This document shows, in pieces, positions 61,256 through 64,000 of a stretch of 64,000 nucleotides of DNA. Within the stretch, counting starts at the first letter, position 1. Each line of letters opens with the position of its first letter. The DNA comes from Liolophura sinensis (Eukaryota; Mollusca; Polyplacophora; Chitonida; Chitonidae): positions 15,246,281-15,310,280 of the forward strand of contig NC_088301.1 in assembly GCF_032854445.1 (NCBI RefSeq), written 5' to 3'. A program made the translations under genes and the position numbers. The notes under the pieces were generated by a model. The model searched no databases. It saw nothing but the letters and a program-made list of their open reading frames with translations, and was not told the origin of the DNA.

Positions 61256-61888
61256 GACCACTAATATATGTAAGGGAGGAAAGTATTATTTAGAAATGAA
61301 TTATATCAAGACCATGCAGAGCAGAACGAGGTAGGATGAGAATTAGCGTATCTATAATCAGTGCTACAGATAATTTTTGTCAGAGGGAGTACAGTACTCC
61401 TGACTTTGAAAGAGAGGCAGAACGTTACGTCCGACTTTCTAATTACGTGGTACTGCAAAACACTTTTTTTTATCAAATATTCATCTCTTTTTTACCTATT
61501 TTAGGTCACCAGTAATACACCCGGAAAGCGTAAATTTGATCGAGTGAAAGGGGGTGAAGGACAGACATAGGCCAAGATGTGCATACATGTCTACATAGGC
61601 CAACATTTACAGAGATTCTTTCCTTTGTAGACTAGCTGGTATACAAGTAGATGTAGGCCTACATATAAATTGCCCCCAAAACATTCTAGAATAAAGTAAT
61701 TATTTCAGGTCTTACGCAAGACGAATTAATTTGAATGAAGTTAATACATTTATTTCGCATCGACCTTGTGAGGTTTATTTCAATAACTTACTCATTGACA
61801 ATTTTATTCTGTACTTTTCATTCCTTGTATTATAGTCTTGGTTCTGTCCTGATGCTAGCACCCTTTGCCGTTTACAAAGGTTTGCTAT

Positions 61889-61947
61889 AGGTAGAGCTGT
61901 AATAAGAAGTACGAAGCCAGTCAGTCAATTATCGAGCACACAAGTGG
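61889..61947 (+). repeat. ~55-bp direct repeat, left copy
   Basis: 'gctgtaataagaagtacgaa' through 'cacacaagtggaagt' is repeated almost perfectly at about 62173-62228, roughly 283 bp away. Confidence 0.8.
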
Positions 61948-62172
61948 AAGTATTCTTTTATTAAAGAGACAATATTAATATAAACAGGTGCATACATGTA
62001 TATCCGTAACATCTGCACCGCTTATTTACAAGTATATAAATGTCTTTAATATTTAACAATAATATTCGACAAACCGTAAATTATATAATATTCGATAATC
62101 GTACTTATGAATCAGTACGTACATGTAATACAATTTAACTATAGGTCTTACGCTGGGACACCTGTTACTTAC

Positions 62173-62228
62173 CTGTAATAAGAAATACGAAGCCAGTCAG
62201 TCAATTATCGAGCACACAAGTGGAAGTG
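62173..62228 (+). repeat. ~55-bp direct repeat, right copy
   Basis: It differs from the left copy at one or two positions ('aagaaatacg' against 'aagaagtacg'). The segment between is AT-rich with small palindromes near 62085-62100. Confidence 0.8.
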
Positions 62229-63510
62229 AAGTCCTACCACTCTGTGCCCGACTTTATAGCTGACCGATGTGGCAACGCATTCACAGAACAGGCAAGAACA
62301 AGTGTCTCCACGGACGACCGTAACCTTGTACAGGCGCCCTAGAGAGCGGCCCTTTCTATACATGTACGCTCCCGCTAATCGGGTTAATCCTCTACCCCGA
62401 GTCATTCATAATGACTCGGTAGCAGATGGGTATCCCGACCACAGGAGCGCGTACATACAATCTTTAAACATGTAGGTAAACATGTAGGTAAATATACGAT
62501 ATATTCTATATAAGTAAATAGGTGTAGCATATTGATTTACATATACACCAAATGATACATTTTATTATTAATTTAATACAGTGGTATGCCCTGTGACGTA
62601 AGTAAGTAATACATGGAGTAATATGTGAATATAATATAACTTAAATAACATACAGTGAAATGGTGTGTGTATGCTGTGACGTGCATGTACACACCTTATC
62701 TTATACAATTCTATCAGTCTGAATAAGGGCCAATAATGTGATTATACATGTAATGAATCATATAAACAACATGGTCAATATATAAATAATCGTAATTATG
62801 TAACCTATAACACTTGTGCTTTGATAGCAGGGGTTGCAGTATTATTTTTTTTTTCATGGTAATCTGCCTGATGCTACAAGTAAGTTTTCTTGTACCTGTC
62901 TAATCAGTTCTTCGCGCGTACAAACTTGTTAATAACTGCCATCTTTGGGTCAAAAGATGATAAAACGGTTGATGATATGGGCTAAATCCAAATGTTGGGC
63001 AGACTTTAGTGACACGAATTTGTTATTTTGTGCTTTAATTATGAAATTTACATACAATAATATAACATTCAGTCCATCGGGTAGTGTTATAGCCTATTAA
63101 ATCCATTACGGGACTAACTAACGTAACGTTCGGATGTTTGAGGACTACAAATTGCATTTTTTTTACTGTTAATTTACGCCTTCCATCAAGCGTTCCATCA
63201 AATTATGGTATTCGGGACATCGTTTATCTTTATCTCTGCATCTAATCCGTCTCGCTGTTCACCTCAAAGCTACACAGAAATAATCATGAAGGTGAATAGG
63301 TGAATGGTATTCTCATGAATCATGGATTTGTTAATGCCATTATCGTTGACTATGCCATTGAAACGTGACAAGCCACAAAATTCAACAACGATACTCCCAC
63401 CTTCATTCTGAAGGTCGATCACAGCACTGGACGCTACTTCTGGAATGGTGGAATTGTGTCATTTCATGCTGAGAGTTCGACGTAAACATTACATTCGGGG
63501 AGGTACTCAC

Positions 63511-63597
63511 AGAAGTCAAAACATCACAGTTTGTATCGGCTACGTCAGCTACAGTCTCAAAGACATTTTTTTGTACCGCAGAGCGACTGTTTTCCAT
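63511..63597 (-). CDS. Candidate first coding exon of a divergent minus-strand gene
   Basis: On the minus strand an ATG at 63597 opens 29 codons (starting MENSRSAVQK, ending CDVLTS) that stop exactly at a consensus donor GTGAGT (plus-strand actcac at 63505-63510). No family is recognised and no second exon could be joined with confidence. The 216-bp gap to the plus-strand start at 63813 would make a bidirectional promoter. It may be a chance ORF beside a chance donor. Confidence 0.25.
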
Positions 63598-63812
63598 CTT
63601 GAGTGGGCGTGGTCCTGTGAACAATATTATTTAGGTTATTTAACACGTCGAAAGAAAATGTTGTTTTTGAAATGGTGGTCTTAGAGGCAACGTTCTGGGA
63701 GATATCGAAACCCGACAGAAAAATAGCTGCAACACCATATACTCAGCAACGTAATTTTCGTCCTTAACAGAGAAGCAAACGTAGGCTATAGCCAAACTGG
63801 AACAAAACAACG

Positions 63813-64000
63813 ATGTCTACTCGCACACTGAACAAGATGCTTGTGTATTTATGTTTGACCCTACTTACTGTCATCATTCTAGGGCCGCATGACCTCTATA
63901 AACGCTACCCTTCGCAAGTCACCCAAGCAACTGATTTGGAATCATCTTTGAGAAACACGAACAGAAAGTACAACGAGAGACGGCGTATAGGGAAATGGTC
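63813..64000 (+). CDS. N-terminus of a probable type II membrane protein (5' partial gene, cut by right edge)
   Basis: An open frame begins at an ATG at 63813 and stays open for 62 codons to the window edge. Residues about 9-24 (MLVYLCLTLLTVIILG) form one hydrophobic segment preceded by a short basic N-terminus (Arg4, Lys8). It is followed by a polar, Arg/Lys/Asn-rich stem. This short cytosolic tail, signal anchor and stem pattern is typical of Golgi glycosyltransferases and sulfotransferases, but no catalytic motif is inside the window, so the function is inference only. A secreted protein with a signal peptide is the alternative. A start in good context and no stop codon are what is directly seen. 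Confidence 0.5.
   Translation, partial: MSTRTLNKMLVYLCLTLLTVIILGPHDLYKRYPSQVTQATDLESSLRNTNRKYNERRRIGKW

Larger units (their letters stand above)
54424..63510. other. Region with repeats and no assembled gene
   Basis: About 9 kb. Apart from three isolated candidate exons and the repeats listed, I see no gene. Short tRNA-like stretches near 57150-57320 and 58020-58190 look like degraded SINE heads in minus orientation. The rest is AT-rich. Confidence 0.5.

Overview
The window is eukaryotic nuclear DNA: multi-exon genes with GT-AG introns, a dense load of short tRNA-headed retroposons, MITEs, decayed Tc1 and Ty3/Gypsy copies and long minisatellites. The main retroposon, with a tRNA-like head and an (AAAT)n tail, and a second family ending in (ACTC)n recall repeats I associate with mollusc genomes. 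A marine mollusc or other lophotrochozoan is my best guess, but nothing here fixes the species.

Left third (1-32.7 kb, minus strand): two tandem SLC47/MATE multidrug and toxin extrusion transporter genes, both read right to left. The upstream gene (B, start codon at 32722, stop at 16769) can be assembled completely as 19 coding exons giving 519 aa with every splice phase in register. The downstream gene (A, start codon at 12404) shows 9 exons down to 1496 and then runs off the left edge. After the first exons, exon lengths and phases are identical between the two, so they are a tandem duplication. Introns carry SINEs, MITEs, a 31-bp and a 33-bp minisatellite, and a three-copy 130-bp tandem repeat. 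A truncated Tc1 transposon lies between the two genes.

Middle (32.8-48.8 kb): no convincing host gene. It holds a 1.7-kb minisatellite built from 12-bp modules just 5' of MATE B, a diverged pair of ~0.45-kb repeats, MITEs and SINEs, a second decayed Tc1 copy and a Ty3/Gypsy integrase fragment.

Right (48.9-54.4 kb, plus strand): a complete six-exon secreted lipase of the pancreatic lipase family (340 aa) with a TATA box, signal peptide, Ser/Asp/His triad and poly(A) signal. From 54.4 kb to the end are repeats, a few isolated candidate exons and, at the right edge, the start of a gene for a probable type II membrane protein (63813 onward), with a possible divergent first exon 216 bp away.

No operon, CRISPR array, rRNA gene or clear canonical tRNA gene was seen. 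The most interesting signals are the changed acidic residues in MATE B, the frame-preserving minisatellites with higher-order structure, and two unrelated MITEs lying within about 20 bp of splice donors.
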